DNA of 64,000 nucleotides from Gammaproteobacteria bacterium (GTDB lineage: Bacteria > Pseudomonadota > Gammaproteobacteria > Steroidobacterales > Woeseiaceae). The DNA lies in contig JAUIDP010000009.1 in the NCBI GenBank assembly GCA_030429005.1, positions 1 through 64,000 of the forward strand, read 5' to 3'. A program made the position numbers and the translations under genes. Below the pieces are notes generated by a model that worked only from the letters and a program-made list of their open reading frames with translations, was not told the origin of the DNA and did no database searches. Below, piece after piece: positions 9,889-19,626 of the stretch (the first letter of the stretch is position 1; every line of letters begins with the position of its first letter).

Positions 9889-10812
9889 ATGACTATCGAA
9901 GCGGCCAGCCGGAAACTCGTAGCGGAATTCAGCGCCAGGAGAACCCTGCGCACCGGGTCCCTGATCACAACAGTATTCGGCGACGCCATTGCGCCTCGCG
10001 GTGGTACTGTCTGGCTCGGCAGCCTCATCGAAGCCATGCGGCACTTCGGTATCAGCGAACGACTCGTGCGCACATCGGTTTTTCGCCTGTCCCAGGATGG
10101 CTGGTTGCAGTCGAATCAAGTCGGTCGTCGCAGCTATTACATGCTGACCGAAGAGGGCAGCATTCGCTTCGCCCGGGCGACGCACAAAATTTACGGCGAA
10201 CCGGAACAGGCCTGGGATGGAACCTGGAACCTGGTGCTGCTCGGAGGCATCGATACCGAAAGTCGCGAACTCGTTCGCAAGGAGCTTGGCTGGCTCGGTT
10301 ACGGCGCATTGGCGACCGGCGTATTGGCGCATCCGCTACCGGACATGCGCGACGTCGAAGCGACATTGGGCCGGCTCGGTGTTGCCGACGACCTGGTCAT
10401 CATGACGGGGCAAACAATCCGGAACGAGCAGGGCATGAAAGTGCTTTCCAGGAACAGCTGGAATCTCGAGGATATCGATAACCGCTATGCCAGTTTCGTG
10501 CGCCGGTTCCGGCCGCTGATGTCGGCCCGGGGGGACAGCGCTGTCAATCTCGAGCCACTGTCCGCATTTCTCGTGCGTACCTTGCTGATCCAGGAATATC
10601 GCAAGGTGCTGTTGCGCGACCCACAGTTGCCAGCCGAACTCCTGCCGGCGAACTGGCACGGGAATGCGGCCTATCAACTGTGCCGGAACCTGTACCGGGC
10701 AGTCTGTGAGCAGGCGGAGGTTTACCTCGATGCAACGATGCAAACGGCGGACGGACCGTTGCCGCCACCGGGCCGGGCTTTTTTCGATCGTTTCGGCGGG
10801 CTGCAACCATGA
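9889..10812 (+). CDS. paaX: Phenylacetic acid catabolism transcriptional repressor
   Basis: SLITTVFGDAIAPRGGTVWLGSLIEAMRHFGISERLVRTSVFRLSQDGWL; divergent from paaZ. Confidence 0.92.
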   Translation: MTIEAASRKLVAEFSARRTLRTGSLITTVFGDAIAPRGGTVWLGSLIEAMRHFGISERLVRTSVFRLSQDGWLQSNQVGRRSYYMLTEEGSIRFARATHKIYGEPEQAWDGTWNLVLLGGIDTESRELVRKELGWLGYGALATGVLAHPLPDMRDVEATLGRLGVADDLVIMTGQTIRNEQGMKVLSRNSWNLEDIDNRYASFVRRFRPLMSARGDSAVNLEPLSAFLVRTLLIQEYRKVLLRDPQLPAELLPANWHGNAAYQLCRNLYRAVCEQAEVYLDATMQTADGPLPPPGRAFFDRFGGLQP

Positions 10813-11237
10813 ATGCGCTCGAGCGGGCCAGGGCGTGTGCGGCGCGGATGTTCGAAAAAGACGCTGCATCACAGGCGATGGGAATAAAAATCGAGATTCC
10901 CGCAGCAGGCCGTGCGACGGCGAGCATGCGGGTGCGCGATGACATGGTCAATGGCTTTGATATCTGCCATGGCGGGCTCGTATTTGCGCTGGCCGATACG
11001 GCGTTTGCTTTCGCCTGCAATGCCTACGACAACCTGACCGTTGCGGGAGGCGGCGATATCGAATTCCTGCGCCCGGCGCGCCGCGGAGACCGGCTTTTTG
11101 CTGAAGCGCGGGAGGTACACCGTGGCCGTCGGCGCGGCAACTACGCGGTCTCGGTCTATAACCAGGATCGGCAGCTGATCGCCCTGTTTAACGGCCGTTC
11201 GGTCAGTCGCGACGAGTCCATGCTCGATAACGGGTAA
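10809..11237 (+). CDS. paaI: Hydroxyphenylacetyl-CoA thioesterase (hotdog fold)
   Basis: MVNGFDICHGGLVFALADTAFAFACNAY; overlaps paaX stop. Confidence 0.92.
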   Translation: MNALERARACAARMFEKDAASQAMGIKIEIPAAGRATASMRVRDDMVNGFDICHGGLVFALADTAFAFACNAYDNLTVAGGGDIEFLRPARRGDRLFAEAREVHRGRRRGNYAVSVYNQDRQLIALFNGRSVSRDESMLDNG

Positions 11238-11309
11238 AGTGATACAAAAATCCTTGAAAAGCCGACAATAACGTGACACATTGACGCGGCACGCAATGGA
11301 AAACCAGCT

Positions 11310-12302
11310 ATGTATACACAAGGCCTGGACCAGAAAGGGCAGACAGCAAACAACCGCGGGACGACCGAGTCGCAGGAACAGCTTGCGGCGTTTCAGCGGC
11401 GTATCGATGCGGAAGAAAAAATCGAGGCCAAGGACTGGATGCCCGAAGGCTACCGGCGCACGCTGGTGCGACAGATTTCCCAGCATGCTCATTCCGAGAT
11501 TATCGGTATGCAGCCGGAAGGTAACTGGCTGACGCGTGCGCCGACACTGAAGCGCAAGGCGATCCTGCTGGCGAAGGTGCAGGACGAGGCGGGACACGGG
11601 CTGTACCTGTACAGCGCCGGTGAGACACTCGGCACATCCCGTGACCAGATGGTGGGTGACCTCCTGAGCGGCAAGGCCAAGTACAGCAGCATCTTCAATT
11701 ACCCGACACTGACCTGGGCGGACATTGGCGCGATAGGCTGGCTTGTCGACGGCGCCGCGATCATGAACCAGATTCCGTTGTGCCGCTGTTCTTACGGGCC
11801 GTATGCGCGGGCGATGGTGCGCGTCTGCAAGGAAGAAAGTTTTCACCAGCGGCAGGGCTTCGACATCATGCTGGCACTGTCTCGCGGTACCGCGGCGCAG
11901 CAGGCCATGGCGCAGGACGCACTGAATCGCTGGTGGTGGCCTTCGATCATGATGTTTGGCCCGAACGATTCGAATTCCCGGCATTCGGCGCAGTCGATGG
12001 CGTGGAAAATCAAGCGCTTTTCCAACGACGAACTGCGGCAGAAATTTATTGATGTCACGGTACCGCAAGCCGAATTTCTGGGACTCAAAGTGCCCGATGA
12101 CGATCTCGAGTTTGACAAGTTGACCGGGCACTACCGATTTGGGGAAATCGACTGGCAGGAATTGAGCGACGTCATCGCCGGCAACGGACCGTGCAACCGG
12201 CAACGCATGGCGCGACGCCGCCAGGCACATGACGATGGCGCCTGGGTACGAAAAGCGGCGCAGGCGTATGCAGACAAGCAGGCGGCGAAGAAAGCAGCCT
12301 GA
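11310..12302 (+). CDS. paaA: 1,2-phenylacetyl-CoA epoxidase catalytic subunit
   Basis: [30 protein letters not shown]...[16 protein letters not shown]. Confidence 0.95.
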   Translation: MYTQGLDQKGQTANNRGTTESQEQLAAFQRRIDAEEKIEAKDWMPEGYRRTLVRQISQHAHSEIIGMQPEGNWLTRAPTLKRKAILLAKVQDEAGHGLYLYSAGETLGTSRDQMVGDLLSGKAKYSSIFNYPTLTWADIGAIGWLVDGAAIMNQIPLCRCSYGPYARAMVRVCKEESFHQRQGFDIMLALSRGTAAQQAMAQDALNRWWWPSIMMFGPNDSNSRHSAQSMAWKIKRFSNDELRQKFIDVTVPQAEFLGLKVPDDDLEFDKLTGHYRFGEIDWQELSDVIAGNGPCNRQRMARRRQAHDDGAWVRKAAQAYADKQAAKKAA

Positions 12303-12316
12303 CCACGAGGTAGATC

Positions 12317-12604
12317 ATGTCTAAAAGGGAATGGCCGCTGTACGAGGTCTTCATTCGCAGCAAGGCAGGCTTGAGCCACCGGCACGCCGGCAGCATTCAC
12401 GCAGCCGACGACCAGATGGCGCTCGACCACGCGCGCGACACCTATACCCGGCGCTCCGAGGGCGTCAGCCTGTGGGTCGTGCGCTCCAGCGCAATCGTCG
12501 CGTCGGACCCGGCCGAGTCGGCAGCGTTTTTCGAACCGGCGAAGGACAAGATCTACCGGCACCCGACGTTTTACGAAATACCTGACGGCGTGGACAACCT
12601 GTGA
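12317..12604 (+). CDS. paaB: 1,2-phenylacetyl-CoA epoxidase subunit B
   Basis: WPLYEVFIRSKAGLSHRHAGSIHAADDQMALDHARDTYTRRSEGVSLWVV. Confidence 0.95.
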   Translation: MSKREWPLYEVFIRSKAGLSHRHAGSIHAADDQMALDHARDTYTRRSEGVSLWVVRSSAIVASDPAESAAFFEPAKDKIYRHPTFYEIPDGVDNL

Positions 12605-13359
12605 AAAGCGACGACCTGCTGCTGGCCTACGTGACGCGCCTCGGGGACAATGCACTGGTTCTCGCGCAGCGCAAGATCGAGACCGTCACGCTCGGTCCGG
12701 AGCTCGAGGAAGAACTGGCCAATGCCAACTTTGCACTCGACTATCTCGGCCAGGCGCGGCTGTTCTACACCCTGGCTGGCGAGTTGGAAAACGCCGGTCG
12801 CGACGAAGACGATTTCGCGTTCCTGCGCAGTGACCACGAGTTTCGCAACCTGCTTTTGCTCGAGCAGCCCAATGGTCATTTCGGTGACATGATCGCACGC
12901 GACTTCCTGTTCGAATCGTTCTACGTGCTGCAACTCGAAGCGCTGGAACGCTGTCGGCATGCCGGCGTCGCGGCGATCGCGGCGCGCGCTGTCAAGGAAG
13001 TGCGATATCACCTGCGCCATGTTGGCAGGTGGCTCGTCCGGCTGGGCGACGGCACTGCGCAGAGCCACGAACGCGCGCAGCGCTCGATCGATGACCTGTG
13101 GCGCTTCACCGGCGAGCTGTTTGCAGCCGACGAGATCGACCGGGCGTTCGCCAAGGGCTTCGACGGCCCGGATCTCGAGGCATTGCGCGTGCAGTGGCAA
13201 CAGGCTGTCGCGGCGGTGCTCGCCGAAGCGACTCTCAAGCAACCGGAAGATGGCTGGATGGCCTCTGGCGGCAAGCAAGGCCGGCACAGCGAGCATTTCG
13301 GATACCTGCTGGCGGAAATGCAGCATTTGCATCGCAGCCACCCGGGTGCAACTTGGTAG
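12601..13359 (+). CDS. paaC: 1,2-phenylacetyl-CoA epoxidase subunit C
   Basis: YVTRLGDNALVLAQR...NFALDYLGQARLFYTLAGE...VKEVRYHLRHVGRWLVRLGDGT. Confidence 0.95.
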   Translation: MKSDDLLLAYVTRLGDNALVLAQRKIETVTLGPELEEELANANFALDYLGQARLFYTLAGELENAGRDEDDFAFLRSDHEFRNLLLLEQPNGHFGDMIARDFLFESFYVLQLEALERCRHAGVAAIAARAVKEVRYHLRHVGRWLVRLGDGTAQSHERAQRSIDDLWRFTGELFAADEIDRAFAKGFDGPDLEALRVQWQQAVAAVLAEATLKQPEDGWMASGGKQGRHSEHFGYLLAEMQHLHRSHPGATW

Positions 13360-13844
13360 CGAACAGCCCGACTCGTGAGCAGGTCTGGCAATGGCTGAGC
13401 GATGTGCCCGACCCCGAAATCCCGGTGTTGACGATTACTGATCTCGGCATCGTGCGCGGCGTTGCGATCAACGATGATGTGACCGTCGAACTGGCGCCGA
13501 CTTACACCGGCTGCCCTGCGACCGAGGTGATCGAGCAGAGCGTCATCGACGCCCTGCAGAAGCGCGGCGTTGAACGGGTGTCGATCAGCCGCGTCCTGTC
13601 GCCGCCGTGGACGACCGACTGGATTTCTGCAGAAGGCCGCGAGAAGTTGCGTGCTTACGGGATTGCTCCGCCCGAACAGGGCAGTAGCAAGCGGGCATTG
13701 CTGCCCGGCGATCACGCTGTGGCGTGCCCGCGCTGTGCATCGACCGATACCCGGCTGGTCAGCGAGTTCGGTTCAACCGCCTGCAAGGCGTCTTACCGGT
13801 GTTCGGCTTGTCTCGAGCCGTTCGAATATTTCAAGTGTATCTAG
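13353..13844 (+). CDS. paaD: Phenylacetate-CoA oxygenase assembly protein (DUF59 family)
   Basis: VWQWLSDVPDPEIPVLTITDLGIVRGV...PTYTGCPATEVI...CPRCASTDTRLVSEFGSTACKASYRCSACLEPFEYFKCI. Likely TTG start at 13353 overlapping paaC by 7 nt. Confidence 0.88.
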   Translation: MVANSPTREQVWQWLSDVPDPEIPVLTITDLGIVRGVAINDDVTVELAPTYTGCPATEVIEQSVIDALQKRGVERVSISRVLSPPWTTDWISAEGREKLRAYGIAPPEQGSSKRALLPGDHAVACPRCASTDTRLVSEFGSTACKASYRCSACLEPFEYFKCI

Positions 13845-14912
13845 ATGCGCCAGTTTCATCCGTTAACGATCAAGGAAGTCCGGCCCGAGACGCGTGACTC
13901 GATCCGGGTCTCGCTGGCTGTGCCGGATGAACTGCGTGATGAATATCGCTTCGACCCTGGTCAGCACCTGCCATTCGAGATCCAGCTGGAGGGCAGGAAG
14001 GTTCGCCGAACCTACAGCATTTGCTCGGCGCAGGGGGACGAACTCGAGATCGGTATCCGGGTACAACCGGGCGGGCAATTCTCGGAATATGCTGCGAGCA
14101 ATCTGAAAGCCGGCGACACGATCGCGGCTATGCCACCATCCGGCCAGTTCCGTGTGCAGCTCGACCCGGACCATGCCAGGGACTATGTGGGATTCGCAGC
14201 CGGCAGCGGCATCACGCCGATCCTGTCGATGATCAAATCGATACTGTCGATCGAGCCAAACAGCCGCTTCATCCTGTTCTACGGCAACCGCACCCAGGCC
14301 ACGACAATGTTCATCGAGGACCTGTATGCGCTGAAAAATCGCTACATGGAGCGGTTGCAGCTGAATTTTGTATTCAGCCGTGAGGAACAGGAGTTTGCGC
14401 CGATGGCCGGCCGGCTGGATGGCGACAAGGTCCGGGAACTGTACCGGCATTTTGGCGCCGGATTGCGCGCGACGGATTGTTTTGTTTGCGGGCCGGACAC
14501 GATGATCCACGATGTCACGGAGGCCCTGGTCGACCTGGGCATGCACCGGGATCATGTGCACTACGAGCGTTTCGGTGTGCCGCGCAGGTCGCAGGCAGCG
14601 AAACCGGCCATCCAGCCACGCACCGCGGACCACGCAGAAATCACCGTGATTATGGACGGCCACAAGAAAGTCTTCGCGATGGAGCGCGACGATGCGAATA
14701 TTGTCGACGCGGCTGCCGACCATGGCATCGAGTTGCCGTATTCCTGCAAGGGCGGTGTTTGCGCGACTTGCCGTTGTCACGTCCGTGACGGCGAGGTCAG
14801 CATGGATGCCAATTTTGGCCTTGAACCGTGGGAAGTGGAAAAGGGCTTCGTACTGGCCTGCCAGTCACGTCCGGTCAGTGAAAAAGTCACGCTGGACTAC
14901 GACAAGGTCTGA
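13845..14912 (+). CDS. paaE: 1,2-phenylacetyl-CoA epoxidase reductase subunit
   Basis: FAD/NAD reductase domain (RRTYSICSA, GFAAGSGITPILSMI) plus C-terminal 2Fe-2S ferredoxin (PYSCKGGVCATCRC). Confidence 0.93.
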   Translation: MRQFHPLTIKEVRPETRDSIRVSLAVPDELRDEYRFDPGQHLPFEIQLEGRKVRRTYSICSAQGDELEIGIRVQPGGQFSEYAASNLKAGDTIAAMPPSGQFRVQLDPDHARDYVGFAAGSGITPILSMIKSILSIEPNSRFILFYGNRTQATTMFIEDLYALKNRYMERLQLNFVFSREEQEFAPMAGRLDGDKVRELYRHFGAGLRATDCFVCGPDTMIHDVTEALVDLGMHRDHVHYERFGVPRRSQAAKPAIQPRTADHAEITVIMDGHKKVFAMERDDANIVDAAADHGIELPYSCKGGVCATCRCHVRDGEVSMDANFGLEPWEVEKGFVLACQSRPVSEKVTLDYDKV

Positions 14913-14993
14913 ATTCTGTCGGCATCGCGGCGCTCCGATTGGCGCGTATTCGAAAGCGTCCCGGCTTGCCAGCCGGTAGAATTATACGAATCT

Positions 14994-15557
14994 ATGAGTA
15001 CCCGAAACGCAAATGCGGAGCCCCTGAGTACCGAAATGAATGCTGAACGGCAGAATTCGTACGACTATGACGACCTGATGCGCTGTGCCATGGGCGAAAT
15101 GTTCGGCCCGACCAATGGCAAGTTGCCAAAACCGCCGATGTTGATGACGGACCGCATCCCGCTGATCACTGAAGAGGGTGGCAAGTATGGCAAGGGCGAG
15201 ATCCGGGCAGAGCTCGATATCCGCCCGGACCTGTGGTTCTTCGACTGCCATTTTGAAGGCGATCCGGTCATGCCGGGCTGCCTCGGCCTGGATGCCATGT
15301 GGCAACTGGTCGGTTTTTACCTGGTCTGGCTCGGTTTGCAGGGTCGCGGCCGTGCGCTCGGCGTCGGCAAGGTCAAGTTCTCCGGGCAGGTGCTGCCGAC
15401 AGCCAGGCTGGTCACCCTGCAACTTGATATCAAGCGCATTATTTCGCGTAAACTCAATATGGCGATCGCCGACGGCTCCATGTCGGTCGATGGTCGCGAG
15501 ATCTACACTGCAGAAGACCTGCGTGTGGGCCTGTTCACCTCAACTGACGATTTCTAG
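14994..15557 (+). CDS. fabA: 3-hydroxydecanoyl-ACP dehydratase/isomerase
   Basis: LMTDRIPLI...[29 protein letters not shown]. Confidence 0.95.
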   Translation: MSTRNANAEPLSTEMNAERQNSYDYDDLMRCAMGEMFGPTNGKLPKPPMLMTDRIPLITEEGGKYGKGEIRAELDIRPDLWFFDCHFEGDPVMPGCLGLDAMWQLVGFYLVWLGLQGRGRALGVGKVKFSGQVLPTARLVTLQLDIKRIISRKLNMAIADGSMSVDGREIYTAEDLRVGLFTSTDDF

Positions 15558-15566
15558 GAATAAATC

Positions 15567-16778
15567 ATGCGGCGTGTGGTCGTTACTGGCCTGGGTGCTG
15601 TTTCCTGTATTGGCAACAACCAGGCGGAAATTCTGGACTCCCTGAAAAACGGGCGTTCCGGCATCGTTTTCAACGAGTCGTTTGCCGAGATGGGCTTGCG
15701 CAGCCAGGTATCCGGCAGCTGCGATATCGATCTTGCAGAGCACATCGACCGCAAGATCAAGCGGTTCATGGGCGATTCGGCGGCCTATGCCTATGTTTCG
15801 ATGCAGCAGGCAATTGATGATGCCGGCCTGGATGACGGCGACATTTCCAATGTACGCACCGGCCTGATCGCATCATCCGGTGGCGCGTCCAGCGCCGAGA
15901 TCGTACGCGCAGCGGACGTGCTACGCAGTCGCGGCGTGCGCAAGATTGGTCCGTACTCGGTGACCAAGACAATGAGCAGTTCGATTTCTGCCTGCCTGGC
16001 AACCCCGTTCAAGATCAAGGGCCTGAACTATTCGCTGACATCGGCATGCGCTACGAGCGCACACTGCATCGGCGTCGGCGCCGAGCAAATCCAGTTCGGC
16101 AAACAGGACATCGTTTTCGCCGGTGGCGGTGAAGAGCTCGACTGGTCGCTGGCCTGCCTCTTCGATGCCATGGGTGCATTGTCGTCCAAATACAACGACA
16201 CGCCGGCGACGGCATCACGGCCATACGACGTGACCCGGGACGGTTTCGTTATCGCCGGCGGCGGCGGCATGGTCGTACTGGAAGAGCTTGAGCATGCGAA
16301 AGCGCGCGGTGCGAAAATCTATGCCGAGATTGCCGGTTTCGGCTCGACGTCAGACGGCTTCGACATGGTTGCCCCATCGGGCGAGGGCGCGCAACGCTGC
16401 ATGGAAATGGCGAAAGCGACGGTGGACGCGCCAATAGACTACATCAATACGCACGGCACGAGTACGCCGGTCGGTGACGTCAAGGAACTGGAAGGCATGC
16501 GGGCGGTCTTTGGCGACGATGTACCACGATTTGGCTCATCCAAGTCGATGTGCGGTCATTCACTGGGTGCAACCGGCGTGCAGGAGGCAATCCACTGCCT
16601 GCTGATGCTCGAGCACGACTTCATCGCGCCATCGATCAACGTCGCGGAACTGGATCCGGAAGCAGAAGGCATGCCGCTGGTGACCGAATGTGTCGAGAAT
16701 GCCGGCATCCGGACAGCCATGACCAACAGTTTTGGTTTCGGCGGCACCAACGGTACGCTCGTATTTCAGAAACATTGA
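15567..16778 (+). CDS. fabB: Beta-ketoacyl-ACP synthase I
   Basis: [17 protein letters not shown]...[16 protein letters not shown]...[11 protein letters not shown]...[13 protein letters not shown]. Confidence 0.95.
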   Translation: MRRVVVTGLGAVSCIGNNQAEILDSLKNGRSGIVFNESFAEMGLRSQVSGSCDIDLAEHIDRKIKRFMGDSAAYAYVSMQQAIDDAGLDDGDISNVRTGLIASSGGASSAEIVRAADVLRSRGVRKIGPYSVTKTMSSSISACLATPFKIKGLNYSLTSACATSAHCIGVGAEQIQFGKQDIVFAGGGEELDWSLACLFDAMGALSSKYNDTPATASRPYDVTRDGFVIAGGGGMVVLEELEHAKARGAKIYAEIAGFGSTSDGFDMVAPSGEGAQRCMEMAKATVDAPIDYINTHGTSTPVGDVKELEGMRAVFGDDVPRFGSSKSMCGHSLGATGVQEAIHCLLMLEHDFIAPSINVAELDPEAEGMPLVTECVENAGIRTAMTNSFGFGGTNGTLVFQKH

Positions 16779-16790
16779 GCGGCGGGCATA

Positions 16791-17654
16791 ATGCCCGGTA
16801 TGAATATCGAAACTATCAGTGAAACCCGCTGCTTCGACGGCAGGATGGGTTTTTACCGACACCGCTCGGACGTCAACCATTGCGACATGCAGTTTGCCGT
16901 GTATGTGCCGCCGCAGGCCGCATCCGGCAAGGTTCCTGTCCTGACATTCCTGTCCGGCCTGACCTGCACCGAAGAAAATTTCGTCGTGAAGAGCGGCGCA
17001 CAACGTATCGCCGCGGAACTCGGCATCATGCTGGTGTCGCCGGATACCAGCCCGCGCGGTGAGGGCGTTCCGGATGACCAGGAGGGCGCCTACGATTTCG
17101 GCCAGGGTGCCGGCTTCTACGTCAACGCAACTGAAGAACCGTGGTCTGAGCACTACCAGATGTACGACTACATCACGACCGAGCTGCAGTCAGCCGTGTT
17201 CGAGAACTTTCCGGGCGATGCCAGTCGACACGGCCTGACCGGTCACTCGATGGGCGGCCACGGCGCATTGACGATCGGCCTCAGGAATCCACGACTGTTT
17301 CGTTCGTTGTCGGCGTTCGCACCGATTTGTACGACATTACACAGCCCATGGGGGCAGAAAGCGCTGTCCAACTACCTGGGCGAAGACCGTTCGACCTGGA
17401 TCAATCACGATGCAGCCGAGGTTGCGCGCAACGTCGGCGACCCGAGCCATTACGACACGATCCTCGTTGACCAGGGTCTTGACGATATCTGGCTGCACGA
17501 GCAACTGAAACCCGAGTTGCTGGATGCTGCTTGCGACGAAAGCGGCCTCAACCTGGAGTTGCGCCGCCACGCCGGCTACGACCACGGCTACTATTTCATA
17601 TCGACCTTCATGGAAGATCACCTGCGGTTTCACGCCGAACGGATTTGTTCCTGA
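16791..17654 (+). CDS. S-formylglutathione hydrolase
   Basis: LSGLTCTEENFVVKSGAQRIAAELGIMLVSPDTSPRG...LTGHSMGGHGALTIGLRNP (esterase D family). Internal ATG at 16800 is an alternative start. Confidence 0.92.
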   Translation: MPGMNIETISETRCFDGRMGFYRHRSDVNHCDMQFAVYVPPQAASGKVPVLTFLSGLTCTEENFVVKSGAQRIAAELGIMLVSPDTSPRGEGVPDDQEGAYDFGQGAGFYVNATEEPWSEHYQMYDYITTELQSAVFENFPGDASRHGLTGHSMGGHGALTIGLRNPRLFRSLSAFAPICTTLHSPWGQKALSNYLGEDRSTWINHDAAEVARNVGDPSHYDTILVDQGLDDIWLHEQLKPELLDAACDESGLNLELRRHAGYDHGYYFISTFMEDHLRFHAERICS

Positions 17655-18562
17655 AGTCCTGTCTGCGCACACTGGCCGGCATACTGCTGGTGATGCCGGC
17701 GATGGCGGACAATTCGTCGGGCGCGGCCGGTGCATTGCAACCGGATCCGTCGAACGAGTGCTACTCCTGCGAGGCCTGGAACGAGCTGCAGCAACCATTT
17801 CGGGTGTACGGCAACACTTATTATGTCGGCATGGCTGGCGTATCTGCCGTCCTGATTGACGGCGGGTCCGAGCTGGTGCTGATCGATGCCGGCTTGCCGC
17901 AGTCGGCAAAACACATCGAAGCAAATGTGCGTGCGCTGGGCTTCGACCCGGCAAACATCACGCTGATCCTGCTGTCGCATGCGCATTTTGATCATGCCGG
18001 CGGCATCAATGCCATGCAGCGGTACACCGGCGCAGAGGTCCTGGCGAGCCCGGCAGCGGCTGCGGCGTTGCGGCGTGGCGATTTGCTGCCGGACGATCCG
18101 CAGTACGACCAGCCTGTCGACGGCCGGTCGTTTCCCGCAGTCCGCAACGTCGTCGCCGTCGAAGACGGATCCGAATATGTCTTCGGTGACGGGGTGGTGC
18201 GAGCCATCTCAACACCCGGACATACGCCTGGCGGCATGAGCTGGACGTGGACTTCCTGCGAAGACGGCCGCTGCCTGGCTGTTGTCTACGCTGACAGCAT
18301 CGGCCCGGTGTCGGTCGACTCGTACCGGTTTTCTGACGGGCTCGGCGACGCAATCGCCCGCAGCGCGAGGATCGTAAGAAACCTCGACTGCGATATCTTT
18401 CTCAGTACGCATCCGTTCACCTTCGAAATGCGCAAAAAGTACGAACAGGGCCGGCACGCCTTCATCGACCCCGAAGCCTGCAAGGCCTATGGCGAGGCTA
18501 CGTTACACAAACTCGAGGAACGACTGGCCGAAGAAGAGGCAGCTTTTGAGTCCGGTGGCTAG
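17645..18562 (+). CDS. Metallo-beta-lactamase, B3-subclass-like, with signal peptide
   Basis: TTG start inside the previous gene gives FLKSCLRTLAGILLVMPAMADNSS signal peptide; PFRVYGNTYYVG, SHAHFDHAGG, TPGHTPGGMSWTW, LSTHPFTFEMRKK zinc-ligand motifs. Confidence 0.85.
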   Translation: MFLKSCLRTLAGILLVMPAMADNSSGAAGALQPDPSNECYSCEAWNELQQPFRVYGNTYYVGMAGVSAVLIDGGSELVLIDAGLPQSAKHIEANVRALGFDPANITLILLSHAHFDHAGGINAMQRYTGAEVLASPAAAAALRRGDLLPDDPQYDQPVDGRSFPAVRNVVAVEDGSEYVFGDGVVRAISTPGHTPGGMSWTWTSCEDGRCLAVVYADSIGPVSVDSYRFSDGLGDAIARSARIVRNLDCDIFLSTHPFTFEMRKKYEQGRHAFIDPEACKAYGEATLHKLEERLAEEEAAFESGG

Positions 18563-18675
18563 GCAGACAAACAAGCCTCACGTCCGGTGTTTCTCCTCGA
18601 GAACTTAAGCGCAGCGAAGCGAGCCATTCCGAGGAGGAATGCCGGACGTGAGGCTTGTTTGTCTGCCTAGCCACC
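18554..18675. repeat. Large inverted repeat / bidirectional terminator-like hairpin: 34-bp perfect arms 18554-18587 and 18642-18675
   Basis: Left arm GGTGGCTAGGCAGACAAACAAGCCTCACGTCCGG is the exact reverse complement of right arm CCGGACGTGAGGCTTGTTTGTCTGCCTAGCCACC. Pairing continues inward to 18599/18630 with three G-U wobbles. Confidence 0.97.
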
Positions 18676-19626
18676 AGGCAGCGCGTCGATAAACTGCTCC
18701 ATCTTCCTGCGTGTCGCAGTGTCCGGCAGTTCACCGTACGCGGCCCCGATGTTGTCGAGCATATTGCGGGCTTTGCTGGTGGCGGGTGTCACGCAGGTCA
18801 CGGCCGGGTGCGCAATGATGTACTTGAGGAAAAACTGCGCCCAGCTTTCGACGCCGATTTCGGTTGCCCAGCCCGGCAATTCGATGCCGCTGACCCTCGA
18901 GAACAGGCGGCTGCGGCCGAACGGAACGTAGATCAACGTGGCAATGCCGAGGTCTTTTGCGAGCGGTAACACCGAGTCAGCCGAGATCCGGTTGTCAATT
19001 GCGTAGTCCACGCCGATGAAGTCCAGCGGATAGTCGCGCATCGCTTTCTCCAGCTCCGGGTAGTTGCTGGTTCGTGTCGATGTGGTACCGATATAGCGAA
19101 TTCTTCCCTCGGCCTTCAGCTCTTCGATGATCGGCATCTGGGTTTCGAGGTCTGCGAGGTTGTGTACCTGGATCAGGTCGATCGGGTCCTTGCCAACGTG
19201 CCGGAACGATTGTTCCAGTTGTTCCCGGGCCAGCCGGGGATCGGCTTGGCCGCCGCCGCGACCGGCAACATTGACCTTGGTTGCCCAGAATACCGTTTCT
19301 GTCCTGGCCGAGTCCTGCACGATCTGGCCGGCGACGGCCTCGGACGCGCCGTAGCCTGGCGCCGTATCGAATACCGTGCCGCCGTTGTCGAACATGGCGG
19401 CAAGCACGCTGCGCAGTGCGCTGATATCTTCGCTCTGGGCGACCTGGCGAAACGTGGCCGAGCTGCCGAGGCCCACGACTGGCAGTGCCTCGCCGCTTGC
19501 CGGAATTTCGCGCGTGATGATTTCGCTGGTCTCGATTGCGCGCAGCACACCCGCAGGCAGCGCACATGCTGCACTCATGATTGCCATGTTTTTCAGGTAT
19601 TTGCGTCGGGTCAGCATATTCGTCAA
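18667..19626 (-). CDS. Aldo/keto reductase family protein
   Basis: VFDTAPGYGASEAVAGQIV, FWATKVNV, IDLIQVHNLADLETQ, RIRYIGTTST; N-terminal TRRKYLKNMAIMSAACALPAG export-like signal. Confidence 0.88.
   Translation of the reverse strand: MTNMLTRRKYLKNMAIMSAACALPAGVLRAIETSEIITREIPASGEALPVVGLGSSATFRQVAQSEDISALRSVLAAMFDNGGTVFDTAPGYGASEAVAGQIVQDSARTETVFWATKVNVAGRGGGQADPRLAREQLEQSFRHVGKDPIDLIQVHNLADLETQMPIIEELKAEGRIRYIGTTSTRTSNYPELEKAMRDYPLDFIGVDYAIDNRISADSVLPLAKDLGIATLIYVPFGRSRLFSRVSGIELPGWATEIGVESWAQFFLKYIIAHPAVTCVTPATSKARNMLDNIGAAYGELPDTATRRKMEQFIDALPGG

Noticed and set aside
10869-12230. 453-aa minus-strand ORF opposite paaI/paaA
   Set aside because: Antisense to strongly supported paa genes; no recognisable domains.
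18554-18675. Interpretation of the inverted repeat as terminal repeats of an insertion sequence
   Set aside because: Only 54 bp separate the arms, no transposase is present, and both arms include coding ends of flanking genes. Kept as hairpin/terminator or repeat-fossil instead.
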